Source of the DNA: Verrucomicrobiota bacterium
Lineage (GTDB): Bacteria > Verrucomicrobiota > Verrucomicrobiia > Chthoniobacterales > UBA10450
Direction of reading: 5' to 3'
Assembly (NCBI GenBank): GCA_003218375.1
Contig: QHNH01000017.1
Location: 98,184-162,183 of the forward strand
Length of the DNA stretch: 64,000 bases
Shown here piece after piece: positions 10,305-18,756 of the stretch (within the stretch, counting starts at the first letter, position 1; each line of letters opens with the position of its first letter). A program made the translations under genes and the position numbers. Under the pieces are notes generated by a model. That model saw only the letters and a list, made by a program, of their open reading frames with translations, was not told the DNA's origin and did not search any database.

Positions 10305-10401
10305 GGCGGCAGGTTAACGAAGGCCGTTCAGCGCGGAAAGTTTATTCGCGCCGCGAATCTTTCGTTGCAATCGGAGCGAGACGGAATACGCATTGCGCTC
10401 G

Positions 10402-11451
10402 GTGAAAACGGGAGAGAAAACCAGGGTGGCGGTCGTGGGGGCGTCCGGCTACACCGGCGAAGAGCTGGTGCGGCTGGTCCTGCGTCATCCGCACGCTGAG
10501 CTGACGGCCGTGACTTCGCGACAGTTCGCGGGGAAAAACCTCGCGGAAGTCTTCCCCCGCACGGCGCTTCATCCGGCGGCGAAGTCGTTGCCGTTCAGCG
10601 ATTCGTCGCCGGAAAAAATCGCGGCGGAAGCGGAGCTGGTTTTCCTCGCCCTGCCGCATGGCATCGCGGTCGATTTTGCCGCACCGCTCTTGAAGGCCGG
10701 CGCGCGCGTGATCGATCTCAGCGCGGATTTCCGGATCAGGAACCCGGCGATCTATCGCGAATTCTACTGCCACGAGCATGGCGCGCCGGATTTGCTGGCG
10801 GAGGCGGTCTATGGTTTGCCGGAAGTTTATCGCGACGCGATTCGCGGCGCGCGACTGGTGGGTTGTCCCGGTTGTTATCCGACCAGCATTTTGCTGCCGC
10901 TGATTCCGTTGCTGCGCCAGAAGCTGATCGAGCCGGCCAGCATTATTGCCAACAGCCTGAGCGGAGTGAGCGGCGCGGGCCGGAAAGCGGAGCTGGATTA
11001 TTTGTTTGTGGAATGCAACGAAAGCGTCCGGCCTTACGGCGTGCCGAAGCACCGGCATCTCGCCGAGATCGAACAGGAATTATCGATCGCAGCCGCCGCG
11101 ACGGTGACGATTCAATTCACGCCGCATCTGGTGCCGGTGAACCGCGGCATTTTGACGACTCTCTATCTCAGGCCGAGTGCCATTGGTCAGGACACGAAAC
11201 GAATCGAGGCCGCGTTCCGCGATAGTTACGAGACTGAAGCTTTTATTCGTTTGCTGGACGACAAAACGCTGCCCGATACAAAGAATGTCGTTGGTTCCAA
11301 TGTCGTCGAGATCGCGTGGCGCCACGATCCCCGCACCGGCCGGCTGATCGTGATGAGTGCCGAGGATAATTTGGTAAAAGGCGCGAGCGGACAGGCGGTC
11401 CAGTGTTTCAACATCATGTGCGGTTACGAAGAAACCGCAGGATTGCTGTGA
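10402..11451 (+). CDS. argC: N-acetyl-gamma-glutamyl-phosphate reductase
   Basis: Third step of arginine synthesis: NADPH-dependent reduction of N-acetylglutamyl phosphate to the semialdehyde. The N-terminal Rossmann motif is VAVVGASGYTGEEL. The catalytic Cys lies in GCPGCYPTS, and the C-terminal KGASGQAVQ is also typical. GTG 10402 is preferred because it leaves a short N-terminus before the nucleotide-binding strand; an in-frame TTG at 10393 adds three residues. It is the first gene of the argC-J-B-D-F run. It is separated from argJ by a palindromic element at 11464-11577, so the transcript must cross a strong secondary structure. Confidence 0.96.
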   Translation: MKTGEKTRVAVVGASGYTGEELVRLVLRHPHAELTAVTSRQFAGKNLAEVFPRTALHPAAKSLPFSDSSPEKIAAEAELVFLALPHGIAVDFAAPLLKAGARVIDLSADFRIRNPAIYREFYCHEHGAPDLLAEAVYGLPEVYRDAIRGARLVGCPGCYPTSILLPLIPLLRQKLIEPASIIANSLSGVSGAGRKAELDYLFVECNESVRPYGVPKHRHLAEIEQELSIAAAATVTIQFTPHLVPVNRGILTTLYLRPSAIGQDTKRIEAAFRDSYETEAFIRLLDDKTLPDTKNVVGSNVVEIAWRHDPRTGRLIVMSAEDNLVKGASGQAVQCFNIMCGYEETAGLL

Positions 11452-11463
11452 AGGCTAAATTCT

Positions 11464-11577
11464 GGGGAGCGCACGCGCCCTCGCGTGCTGATTTCGGCGC
11501 CTCGCCGAAATTCTCTACGGGAAAAGTTCGCGATCGCGAGGGCGCGATCGCCAGCACGCGAGGCGCGTGCGCTCCCC
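11464..11577. repeat. Cruciform mini-element between argC and argJ
   Basis: A 114-base composite palindrome. The outer arms are GGGGAGCGCACGCGCC (11464-11479) and its exact complement (11562-11577). A second arm pair, CTCGCGTGCTG and CAGCACGCGAG, extends the stem to about 26 pairs with one bulge. Two inner hairpins follow: ATTTCGGCG-CCT-CGCCGAAAT, and GCGATCGCG paired with CGCGATCGC. No ORF fits inside. It ends four bases before the argJ start, leaving no visible Shine-Dalgarno sequence there. Confidence 0.88.
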
Positions 11578-11581
11578 GGCG

Positions 11582-12901
11582 ATGAAGAACCGCGTCGACG
11601 GTTTCAAAACAATCCCCGGCTCGATCTGTGCGCCGCGCGGATTCAAAGCGGCGGCGGTCTCTTGCGATATCAAACGGCTCGGTACCGGCAAGGGTTCCGA
11701 GAAAGGCCGCAAAGACGATCTCGCGTTGATCGTGTCCGACGTGCCGGCGGCTGTGGCCGGAATGTTCACGACGAACCAGGTCTGCGCGGCTCCGGTAAAA
11801 GTGAGCGCCCGAAATGCCGCGGGAAAATTCGCCCGCGCGATTGTGGTTAACTCCGGGAACGCCAACGCCTGCACCGGGACGCGCGGAATGGCGGACGCCG
11901 AAAAGATGACGGAGCTCACCGCGCAAAGTCTCGACCTCGAAGCCCGCGACGTGCTCGTCTGTTCCACCGGCCGCATCGGCGTGCCGATGCCGATGGGGAA
12001 CTTGAAGCGCGGGATCGCGGCGGCGGCGCGCCGATTGTCCGGAACGCGTTTGAGCGCGCGCCAGGCCGCCGAAGCGATCATGACATCCGATACCCGGCGG
12101 AAAGAGATTGCCGTGGAATTCGATCTCGGCGGTGCCCGCGTTCGGTTGGGCGGAATTTGCAAAGGCGCCGGGATGATTCAGCCGGGGATGACTCCCAGCG
12201 GGAAAAGGCCCGCGGCCGGATTGCATGCGACGATGCTCGCTTTCCTCACGACGGATGCCGCGATCGAACCGGATTTTCTGAAAGAGGCGCTCGAGAAGAC
12301 AGTCGCCCAAAGTTTCAACTGTATCACTGTGGACGGTGACATGAGCACGAATGACACGGTGCTGATTCTCGCGAATGGATTGGCGAAGAATCCTCCCGGA
12401 GGGAATCTCAAAACTTTTCAGCGCGCTCTGGATTTCGTCGCGCTCGAGCTGGCGAAAATGATCGTGCGTGACGGCGAGGGCGTGACTCGCTTCATCACGT
12501 TGCATGTCCACGGTGCGCGTACAGCGGCGGACGCGGAAGCGGTCGCGCGCGCGGTTGCGAATAGCACGCTTGTGAAGACAAGCTGGTTTGGCGGTGACCC
12601 GAATTGGGGGCGGATTTTGTGCGCGATGGGTTATTCGAACGCGAAAGTGGACGAGGCGAAAATCGATGTCGGGTATAGCCGGTCGGGAAAAAATAAGATC
12701 ACGTTTGCAGTCCGTCGCGGCCAGCCGACTCGCATTGCCTTGCGAACCTTGGGTGCCATCGTCAGCCAGCCGGAATTCGATCTGCATATTTTCCTGAACG
12801 CGGGCCGGCACGATTGCGTCCTCTACACGAGCGATCTCACGGAAGAGTATGTGGAGTTTAATAAGGGCAACCTGAGCGATCCGAAATCGCTCGGCGGTTA
12901 G
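11582..12901 (+). CDS. argJ: Bifunctional glutamate N-acetyltransferase / ornithine acetyltransferase
   Basis: Recycles the acetyl group from N-acetylornithine to glutamate, and in bifunctional forms also uses acetyl-CoA. The enzyme is made as a precursor that cleaves itself between Ala216 and Thr217 in HATMLAF; Thr217 becomes the nucleophile of the beta chain. Other family motifs seen are VVNSGNANACTG, CSTGRIG and GGDPNWGRI. Compared with the usual order, where the PNM stretch runs straight into ATML, there is an insertion of about 12 residues (TPSGKRPAAGLH) just before the cleavage site. ATG 11582 is chosen over an upstream in-frame GTG (11567) that lies inside the palindromic element. The stop is nine bases before argB. 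Confidence 0.95.
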   Translation: MKNRVDGFKTIPGSICAPRGFKAAAVSCDIKRLGTGKGSEKGRKDDLALIVSDVPAAVAGMFTTNQVCAAPVKVSARNAAGKFARAIVVNSGNANACTGTRGMADAEKMTELTAQSLDLEARDVLVCSTGRIGVPMPMGNLKRGIAAAARRLSGTRLSARQAAEAIMTSDTRRKEIAVEFDLGGARVRLGGICKGAGMIQPGMTPSGKRPAAGLHATMLAFLTTDAAIEPDFLKEALEKTVAQSFNCITVDGDMSTNDTVLILANGLAKNPPGGNLKTFQRALDFVALELAKMIVRDGEGVTRFITLHVHGARTAADAEAVARAVANSTLVKTSWFGGDPNWGRILCAMGYSNAKVDEAKIDVGYSRSGKNKITFAVRRGQPTRIALRTLGAIVSQPEFDLHIFLNAGRHDCVLYTSDLTEEYVEFNKGNLSDPKSLGG

Positions 12902-12910
12902 CGCAAACCG

Positions 12911-13786
12911 ATGCAGGAGATCATCACCAAAGCCGGAACGTTGCTCGAGGCGCTGCCTTACATTCAGCGTTTTCGCAGCCAAATCTTCGTCGTGAAATAT
13001 GGCGGCAGCTTCATGGATTCGCCCGATCCGACCGAGCGCCACCGCGTGGCCCACGAGATCGTTTTCCTGGAAGCGGTCGGGATCAATCCGGTGGTCGTGC
13101 ACGGCGGCGGCAAGGCGGTCACGCGCGCGGTGGAAGCCGCCGGCCTGACGACCACATTTCTCCAGGGACAACGCGTGACTGATGAAGCCACCGTGAAACT
13201 GGTGGACGATGTCCTTTCCCGCCAAATCAATCCGGAAATCGTCGCGGCGATCGAGGAGCTCGGTGGCAAAGCACGCGGGTTCGCCGGATCCGAAGTTTTC
13301 CGGTGCCGGAAATTTTCGCCTAACGACAAGGACGGGAACCCAATCGATCTCGGGTTCGTCGGCGAAGTTTGCGAAGTGAATGTGGAACCGTTGCGCGAAT
13401 GCATCCGGCGCAGCATCACGCCGGTGATCAGCCCCACCGCGCGCGGCGAGGACGGCCTCATTTATAATTGTAACGCCGATATCGCCGCGGCGCGGACCGC
13501 GATCGCGCTCAAGGCGCGCCGGCTTGTTTTCATGAGTGACGTCCCGGGGTTGCTCCGCGAGCCGGGCGACCCAGATTCTCTGATGAGCCATTTGAGCGCG
13601 AGCGAAGTGCCGGAGTTGAAAGCGACCGGCGTCGTGGGCGAGGGGATGATTCCGAAAGTGGACAGCGCCGTGGCGGCGGTCCAGAGCGGCGTCGAGAAAG
13701 TGCAGTTCGTCGATGGCCGCGTGCCGCATTCGGTGTTGCTCGAAATTTTCACCGACGCGGGCGTTGGAACGGAGGTGGTCCTGTGA
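12911..13786 (+). CDS. argB: Acetylglutamate kinase
   Basis: Phosphorylates N-acetylglutamate with ATP, the second and commonly regulated step of arginine synthesis. Amino-acid-kinase fold: VVKYGGSF near the N-terminus, the VVVHGGGKAV glycine loop, CNADIAAA, and FMSDVPGLL with GVVGEGMIPKV near the C-terminus. The N-terminal helix (TKAGTLLEALPYIQRF) is the extension associated with arginine-sensitive hexameric enzymes, so feedback inhibition is plausible. It lies between argJ and argD; its TGA overlaps the GTG of argD. Confidence 0.96.
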   Translation: MQEIITKAGTLLEALPYIQRFRSQIFVVKYGGSFMDSPDPTERHRVAHEIVFLEAVGINPVVVHGGGKAVTRAVEAAGLTTTFLQGQRVTDEATVKLVDDVLSRQINPEIVAAIEELGGKARGFAGSEVFRCRKFSPNDKDGNPIDLGFVGEVCEVNVEPLRECIRRSITPVISPTARGEDGLIYNCNADIAAARTAIALKARRLVFMSDVPGLLREPGDPDSLMSHLSASEVPELKATGVVGEGMIPKVDSAVAAVQSGVEKVQFVDGRVPHSVLLEIFTDAGVGTEVVL

Positions 13787-15102
13787 AGATCGAGATGGCG
13801 GGGGAGATGAAGACGGTGAAGGCGGATCGGCTCAGCGAGATCCGGAAGCTCTTTCAACGCAATGTCGTTCCGACCTATGCGCGGTTCGATCTGGCGCTGG
13901 ATCACGGCGAGGGCAGTTACGTTTTCGATGTCGCCGGAAAACGCTATCTCGATCTTGGCGGCGGCATCGCCGTTTGCGCGCTCGGTCACGCGAATCCGGA
14001 AATCACCGACGCGCTCCTCGAGCAATCGCGAAAGCTGCTCCACGTCTCGAATCTTTATTTCACCAAGCCGCAGGCGCAGCTCGCGGAAGCACTCGTTAGG
14101 CTGATCGGGCCCGGCCGCTGTTTTTTTTGCAACAGCGGCGCGGAAGCGAACGAGGGGCTTTACAAGCTCGCTCGAAAATTTGGGCACGACGAAGGCCGCT
14201 ATGAAGTCTTGACGACCGACGGCTCGTTTCATGGCCGGACGCTGGCGGGGATCGCGGCGACCGGACAGGAAAAGGTGAAGAAGGGTTTCGAGCCGATGAT
14301 GGACGGCTTTCGCCAGGTGCCGTTCAACGATCTCGACGCTATGCGCGCCGCGATCACGCCGCAAACCGCGGCGATCCTGGTTGAATCGATCCAGGGCGAA
14401 AGTGGTATCACCGTCGCGACGCCGGAATATCTTCTCGGGCTGCGGAAACTTTGCGACGAGCGCCGACTCTTGCTGCTCCTGGATGAAGTGCAGGCCGGGC
14501 ATTTTCGCACCGGCCGTTTTCATGGCTGGCAGCGAGTCCTGGAGAATGTTAGCGATCCTCGTTCCCAAGTTGCACTTGGGAACGGAGCCGCCGAATTCTT
14601 ACCGGATGCCGTCTCGATGGCGAAATCACTCGGCGGCGGATTTCCGATCGGCGCGTTCTGGGTGCGCGAGCCCTACGCCGATCTGCTTGCGGCCGGCACG
14701 CACGCCACGACCTTCGGCGGCAATCCGCTTGGGTGCGCCGTGGCCTTGAAGGTCCTCGAGATTATCGAGCGCGATCAGCTCGCCGATAATGCGCGCGAGA
14801 TCGGCCGGTTCATCAACGGCGAGCTGCAAAGATTGATCCGCAAATTTCCTGCGGTGCTGAAGGAAGCGCGCGGTTTCGGTTTGATGATCGGGTTGGAATT
14901 TCGAGCCGATGCACCGGCTTTCGGCGGCAGCGAAAAACCTCCGGCCCTTCAGGTGGTGGAGCGGTTGCACGCTGCCGGTGTCCTGACGATTCCGGCCGGG
15001 ACTTCCGTCATCCGACTCTTGCCAGCTCTGAATCTGACTCGCCCAGAAGCGATGGAGGGATTGCGCGCGATCGAGGCTGTTGTCGCAGAGTTGGCGACCT
15101 GA
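13783..15102 (+). CDS. argD: Acetylornithine aminotransferase
   Basis: A class III PLP-dependent aminotransferase converting N-acetylglutamate semialdehyde to N-acetylornithine. Motifs: YLDLGGGIAVCALGH, FCNSGAEANE (phosphate site), DGSFHGRTLA, LLLDEVQAGHFRTG, and the PLP lysine Lys281 in MAKSLGGG. GTG 13783 overlaps the argB stop by four bases and is taken as the start; ATGs at 13795 and 13807 are alternatives. An unusual stretch of about 20 residues lies between HGWQR and FLPDAVSM (about residues 250-270). It contains a perfect DNA palindrome (14560-14584) read in frame as RSQVALGN. This looks like a small element inserted without breaking the reading frame, in a surface loop just before the active-site lysine segment. 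Confidence 0.95.
   Translation: MKIEMAGEMKTVKADRLSEIRKLFQRNVVPTYARFDLALDHGEGSYVFDVAGKRYLDLGGGIAVCALGHANPEITDALLEQSRKLLHVSNLYFTKPQAQLAEALVRLIGPGRCFFCNSGAEANEGLYKLARKFGHDEGRYEVLTTDGSFHGRTLAGIAATGQEKVKKGFEPMMDGFRQVPFNDLDAMRAAITPQTAAILVESIQGESGITVATPEYLLGLRKLCDERRLLLLLDEVQAGHFRTGRFHGWQRVLENVSDPRSQVALGNGAAEFLPDAVSMAKSLGGGFPIGAFWVREPYADLLAAGTHATTFGGNPLGCAVALKVLEIIERDQLADNAREIGRFINGELQRLIRKFPAVLKEARGFGLMIGLEFRADAPAFGGSEKPPALQVVERLHAAGVLTIPAGTSVIRLLPALNLTRPEAMEGLRAIEAVVAELAT
14560..14584. repeat. Short palindromic insertion inside argD
   Basis: Eleven-base arms CGTTCCCAAGT and ACTTGGGAACG are separated by TGC. It is read in frame inside argD, in a segment absent from the usual family pattern. I recognise this kind of palindrome as a dispersed repeat in bacterial genomes, but copy number here cannot be counted; no second copy was seen in the window. 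Confidence 0.75.
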
Positions 15103-15104
15103 CC

Positions 15105-16004
15105 ATGAAAAATCTTCTCAGCATCGAACAGCTAACGCGGGCGGAGATGGACGACATCTTCCGCGTCGCCGCGCTGCAAAAACAGAACCGCGGGAAGCAC
15201 ACAGAGTTTCCGCTGCGGGGCCAAAGCTGGGGCCTCATTTTTTCCAAGCCGTCCACCCGCACGCGCGTTTCGTTCGAGGTCGGCGTGCGCGAGCTGGGAG
15301 GCGAAACGATTTTCCTGAACCCGAACGACATTCAGCTCGGCCGCGGCGAGCTGATCAAAGACACGGCGCGTGTTTTGGGGCGCATGATTCACGGCGCGAT
15401 CATCCGCACCTTTGCCCAGGCCGACATCGAAGAATTCGCCGATTTCTCCGGCCTGCCGACGATCAATGCGCTGACTGACGACGAACATCCCTGCCAGATC
15501 CTGGCGGACATTTTTACCTTCCAGGAAAAACGAGAAAACATTGAAGGCAAGATCGTGACGTTCGTCGGCGATGCCGCTTCGAACACGGCGCGCTCGTGGA
15601 TGTTCGCGGCCGGGAAGATGAACTTCGAATTGCGCCTCGCGGCGCCGGCGAAATACCAACCCAGCGCGGAATGGTTGAAGCGCGCCGGCGGCAACGTCGT
15701 TTGCAATCCGAACCTGCAGGAAGCTGCGCGGGGCGCCGACGTCCTCTACACCGACATCTGGGTCTCGATGGGAAAGGAAGGCGAAGAAGCCCGGCGTGAA
15801 GCGGAATTGGGACCGTATTGGATCAATCGAGATCTGGTGAAGCTGGCGAAGCCGGAAGCGCTGGTCATGCATTGCCTGCCCGCGCACCGTGGCCAGGAAA
15901 TAGATGACGCGACGCTCGAAGCTCACGCGCAAACGATCTTCGATCAGTCAGAGAATCGTCTGCATGTGCAGAAAGCGGTGCTGCTGGCGGTGGTGGGTTC
16001 ATAG
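15105..16004 (+). CDS. argF: Ornithine carbamoyltransferase, anabolic
   Basis: Transfers the carbamoyl group from carbamoyl phosphate to ornithine, giving citrulline. The carbamoyl-phosphate site is FSKPSTRTRVSFE; the ornithine-side motifs are HCLPAHRGQE and the preceding YTDIWVSMGKE. The length of 299 aa is normal. It starts two bases after argD and is the last gene of the cluster; argG, argH and argA are not in the window. Its stop is followed closely by the right half of a CTGTAGCC-type palindrome shared with the convergent amylase gene, which may serve both transcripts as an end signal. Confidence 0.96.
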   Translation: MKNLLSIEQLTRAEMDDIFRVAALQKQNRGKHTEFPLRGQSWGLIFSKPSTRTRVSFEVGVRELGGETIFLNPNDIQLGRGELIKDTARVLGRMIHGAIIRTFAQADIEEFADFSGLPTINALTDDEHPCQILADIFTFQEKRENIEGKIVTFVGDAASNTARSWMFAAGKMNFELRLAAPAKYQPSAEWLKRAGGNVVCNPNLQEAARGADVLYTDIWVSMGKEGEEARREAELGPYWINRDLVKLAKPEALVMHCLPAHRGQEIDDATLEAHAQTIFDQSENRLHVQKAVLLAVVGS

Positions 16005-16015
16005 CGCCGTCTCAC

Positions 16016-16040
16016 GCGTCTCATAGAGATGCGGCTACAG
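16016..16040. repeat. Right half of a CTGTAGCC-type palindromic element
   Basis: A hairpin with an ATA loop (GCGTCTC/GAGATGC, one G-U pair) is followed by GCGGCTACAG, the exact right end of the element at 6532-6610. The left end is missing. On the minus strand its CTGTAG supplies the stop codon of the GH13 gene. Confidence 0.7.
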
Positions 16041-18512
16041 CATGACCTCAAAATAGAACGCGGAGAGCGGCGGCATCTCCGCGATGGGAATCCCGGGATT
16101 TCCTGCTTCTGCAATCGTCACACGGATCTCGAGCGGTTTCTCGGTGAGCCATTCGATCAGCTTCAGTCTGGTATCGGATGATTCGCTTTTTAGGTCGAGA
16201 AACTGAAGCGCGCTTTCCGGGATGAGGATGCGAACATCGCGCAACGCTGTTTCCGGATGCAGGTTCGCGACGACGAGGAAACGCTGGCAGGTCAGCGGAT
16301 CGTAGCGAAGAAAAGCGTAAGTCCAGTGGCCGCTGGCTTGTTCGCCGGGAAGCCGGCCGAAGCGTTCGTTGTCGCGGTTGGCCGGATTGAGCGGGAAGAA
16401 TTTGCCGTCTCGATAGGCCGGTTCGCCGACGAGATTGATGAGGCGGCCATAGAAGGACCGTAAACTTTTCTGCTCGGGTGAAAGGCGGGCGCCGTCGTAG
16501 TTGTGATCGTTCACCCATTTAACGAACTCCGGCATCGACCAGTAATCGAAGATGCTCGTGCGCGCATCGTCGCCGCCGAAACCTTCCGCGCCGGCGCCGG
16601 GCTCACCGAGTTCCTGGCCGTTGTAAAGCATGATCGCGCCGCGCGACATTCCGTAGAGAATCGCCGCCACCGGCCGGCCGACATTCATGCCCACGCCGCC
16701 CCATTCCCCGCGCGCCGCCAGGCGAACTTCATCGTGGTTCTCCGCGTAGCGGACAGAATTGTGGCAGATGAAATCGTCCGCGATCTCGCGATCGATATCG
16801 TTGGCCCAGCCGGAGCCGTCGTAGATCCGTTTCAAGGCGCGATACGCCGGCGCATCGTAGACCGCGTTGAATCCGGCGTTCAACAAATCGAAGAGCACAT
16901 TCCCGTGTCCCCCATTAAGCTGCGAGACGACCGGATCGCTCCCGGGCACTTTCGCCGGATCGTCATTGTAAGCCTCGCCCATGAAGAACACGTCCGGCTG
17001 CCTCCGGCGCGCTTGCGCGATCGTCCACGACCACATCTCCGGCGGGACCATGTGCGCCATGTCGCAGCGGAAGCCATCCACGCCGAGCGCCTGCCAATGC
17101 TCGATGACCTGGTCGACTTTATTCCAGGTATCAGGGATCGCTTTGTCGGGCGACCAGGCGTTGGGATATTCGCGGACTGATTTCGAGGGATCGGTGAAAT
17201 CGAAGCCATAATTGAGCTTCACGGTCTCGTACCAATCGTTGAGCTGCGGCGTCCAACTCACCACGTTATTTCCCGTGACGCGCCCGAAGGTTTTTTCGCC
17301 CTCGAAAACTCCGTCGCATTTCGCGCCGGGCAACTGGCAGGTTGGGCTCATGGCCACGCCGTCACGAACTGTCGGCAACCGGAGCGGCGGGCCGTTCCCG
17401 TCCGGCGTAAGATAGAAAAAATTATTGTGCGGATGGAAAAACTTGGTGATGTCGTCGCCTCCTCCACCGAAGCCGCAACTGCCAAAATTGCAGTCCGGTT
17501 TCACGCACGAATCGTAGCTGCGCGCGACGTGATTCGGCACGAGATCGATGATCGCTTTCAGTCCGTGGGCGTGAAGCCGTTTGATGAGCTGCGCAAATTC
17601 CTTCAGCCGTTCCGCCGGCTTCTCCGCGTAGTCCGGGCAAACGTCGAAGTAATCTTTGATCGCGTAAGGACTGCCCGCGAGTCCCTTCAACAGATCGGTG
17701 TCATCGGCCGGCTGACCGAATTCGGAGTAATCGGTGGCGGTCGCCTGCTGCAAAACACCGGTAAGCCAGATATGGGTGAAACCCATCTGCCGGATTGCGC
17801 CCAGCGCTGCGTCGTTGATATCTGCGAACTGGCCCACCCCATTCTCCGCGAGGGTCCCGTTGCGCTTGCGGGTCTCGTTCATGTTCCCGAATAGCCTGAC
17901 GAACAGTTGATAGATTCGAGTCCTGGTTTCTCCCACATCGTGGCGTCGGCGCAAAGTCACTGAACCAGCCCGCTCCGATTCCAGCCGCAGTTCGTGGTGA
18001 TGCGGGATAAATTTATCGCCGATCCCCGCATCGACCGTCCGATCTGAGCAACCCCAGAACCAACCCCAGCCGTGGTTCGCGTTCGGATCTTTCGCGTAGA
18101 TGACGAAGTCAACGGCGCGAGCATTGCCCGCGACGGGACGAGGAATGCGAAAGTGAATTTCGCCATTGAGTTCGATTACGTCGAGGGCCTGGGTTAATTC
18201 TCGTTCTTTCCAGCGCCGCCCCTCCCATCTCCTGAGGAACGAAAAGATCTGACCGTTTCTGATTTCCGTGGAGAAAAGGAGATCGGCCTGGAAAGGTAGA
18301 AAGACGGTCGATCCTTCCGCGCCCGGCGCGAAGGGCAGGACGGCGGCGCCGATCTCCCGCTCAGTTCCCAGGACGAGAAAAATATTTTGCGGGTGCTCGA
18401 ACGGCCCGGGCGGACGATAACTGAAAAAGATCTCGTCCGCCGTTGCGGCGACGGCGATCAAGACATCGTCGGAGCCGGAAATTGTGTGCTGGCGCAAACC
18501 AGTCGGCGGCAT
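16035..18512 (-). CDS. Glycoside hydrolase family 13 (alpha-amylase-like) protein
   Basis: An alpha-glucan-acting enzyme with a TIM-barrel catalytic domain from about residue 215 to 700. The family's conserved regions are present: DLVPNHV, GFRCDMAH (nucleophile Asp484), FFMGEAYND (acid/base Glu513) and ENHDE (Asp594). An N-terminal region of about 200 residues of beta character precedes it, and a C-terminal beta domain follows. No signal peptide is seen at the chosen ATG, so a cytoplasmic location is likely. Hydrolase versus transferase activity cannot be decided from motifs alone. tRNA-Leu lies 46 bases upstream on the same strand. The stop codon is inside a palindromic repeat. Confidence 0.9.
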   Translation of the reverse strand: MPPTGLRQHTISGSDDVLIAVAATADEIFFSYRPPGPFEHPQNIFLVLGTEREIGAAVLPFAPGAEGSTVFLPFQADLLFSTEIRNGQIFSFLRRWEGRRWKERELTQALDVIELNGEIHFRIPRPVAGNARAVDFVIYAKDPNANHGWGWFWGCSDRTVDAGIGDKFIPHHHELRLESERAGSVTLRRRHDVGETRTRIYQLFVRLFGNMNETRKRNGTLAENGVGQFADINDAALGAIRQMGFTHIWLTGVLQQATATDYSEFGQPADDTDLLKGLAGSPYAIKDYFDVCPDYAEKPAERLKEFAQLIKRLHAHGLKAIIDLVPNHVARSYDSCVKPDCNFGSCGFGGGGDDITKFFHPHNNFFYLTPDGNGPPLRLPTVRDGVAMSPTCQLPGAKCDGVFEGEKTFGRVTGNNVVSWTPQLNDWYETVKLNYGFDFTDPSKSVREYPNAWSPDKAIPDTWNKVDQVIEHWQALGVDGFRCDMAHMVPPEMWSWTIAQARRRQPDVFFMGEAYNDDPAKVPGSDPVVSQLNGGHGNVLFDLLNAGFNAVYDAPAYRALKRIYDGSGWANDIDREIADDFICHNSVRYAENHDEVRLAARGEWGGVGMNVGRPVAAILYGMSRGAIMLYNGQELGEPGAGAEGFGGDDARTSIFDYWSMPEFVKWVNDHNYDGARLSPEQKSLRSFYGRLINLVGEPAYRDGKFFPLNPANRDNERFGRLPGEQASGHWTYAFLRYDPLTCQRFLVVANLHPETALRDVRILIPESALQFLDLKSESSDTRLKLIEWLTEKPLEIRVTIAEAGNPGIPIAEMPPLSAFYFEVML

Positions 18513-18558
18513 GGCCCGTTATTGCAGGAGAGAAGACGAGAAAAAGGAAGATTGAAAT

Positions 18559-18638
18559 GCTCGGGGGGGGACTTGAACCCCCATGCCTTGCGGCATACGC
18601 CCCTCAAACGTACGTGTCTGCCATTTCACCACCCGAGC
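18559..18638 (-). tRNA. tRNA-Leu (anticodon GAG)
   Basis: Read on the minus strand: 7-base acceptor arms GCTCGGG/CCCGAGC; a 3-base-pair D stem (GTG/CAC); anticodon stem TACGT/GCGTA with loop TTGAGGG, placing GAG at positions 34-36; a long variable arm (TGCC-GCAA-GGCA) as in class II tRNAs; and a T stem of five G-C pairs with loop TTCAAGT. CCA is not encoded. It should read CUC and CUU codons. Confidence 0.95.
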
Positions 18639-18756
18639 GTGTGGAGAGTGAAGGCTGGAATGTTCAACGGAGGGAGCTTTCTGGCAAGTGCTTCTCGCGT
18701 TTTGTAAGATTGGAGGGCCGAGCTCGTCCGACGCCGGGGTTTTTACAATCTAACGG

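Noticed and set aside
11414-13729. A 771-codon open frame on the minus strand across argJ and argB
   Set aside because: It is antisense to two well-conserved enzymes with intact motifs. Its translation is Arg/His/Asp-rich without recognisable domains, as expected from the opposite strand of GC-rich codons.
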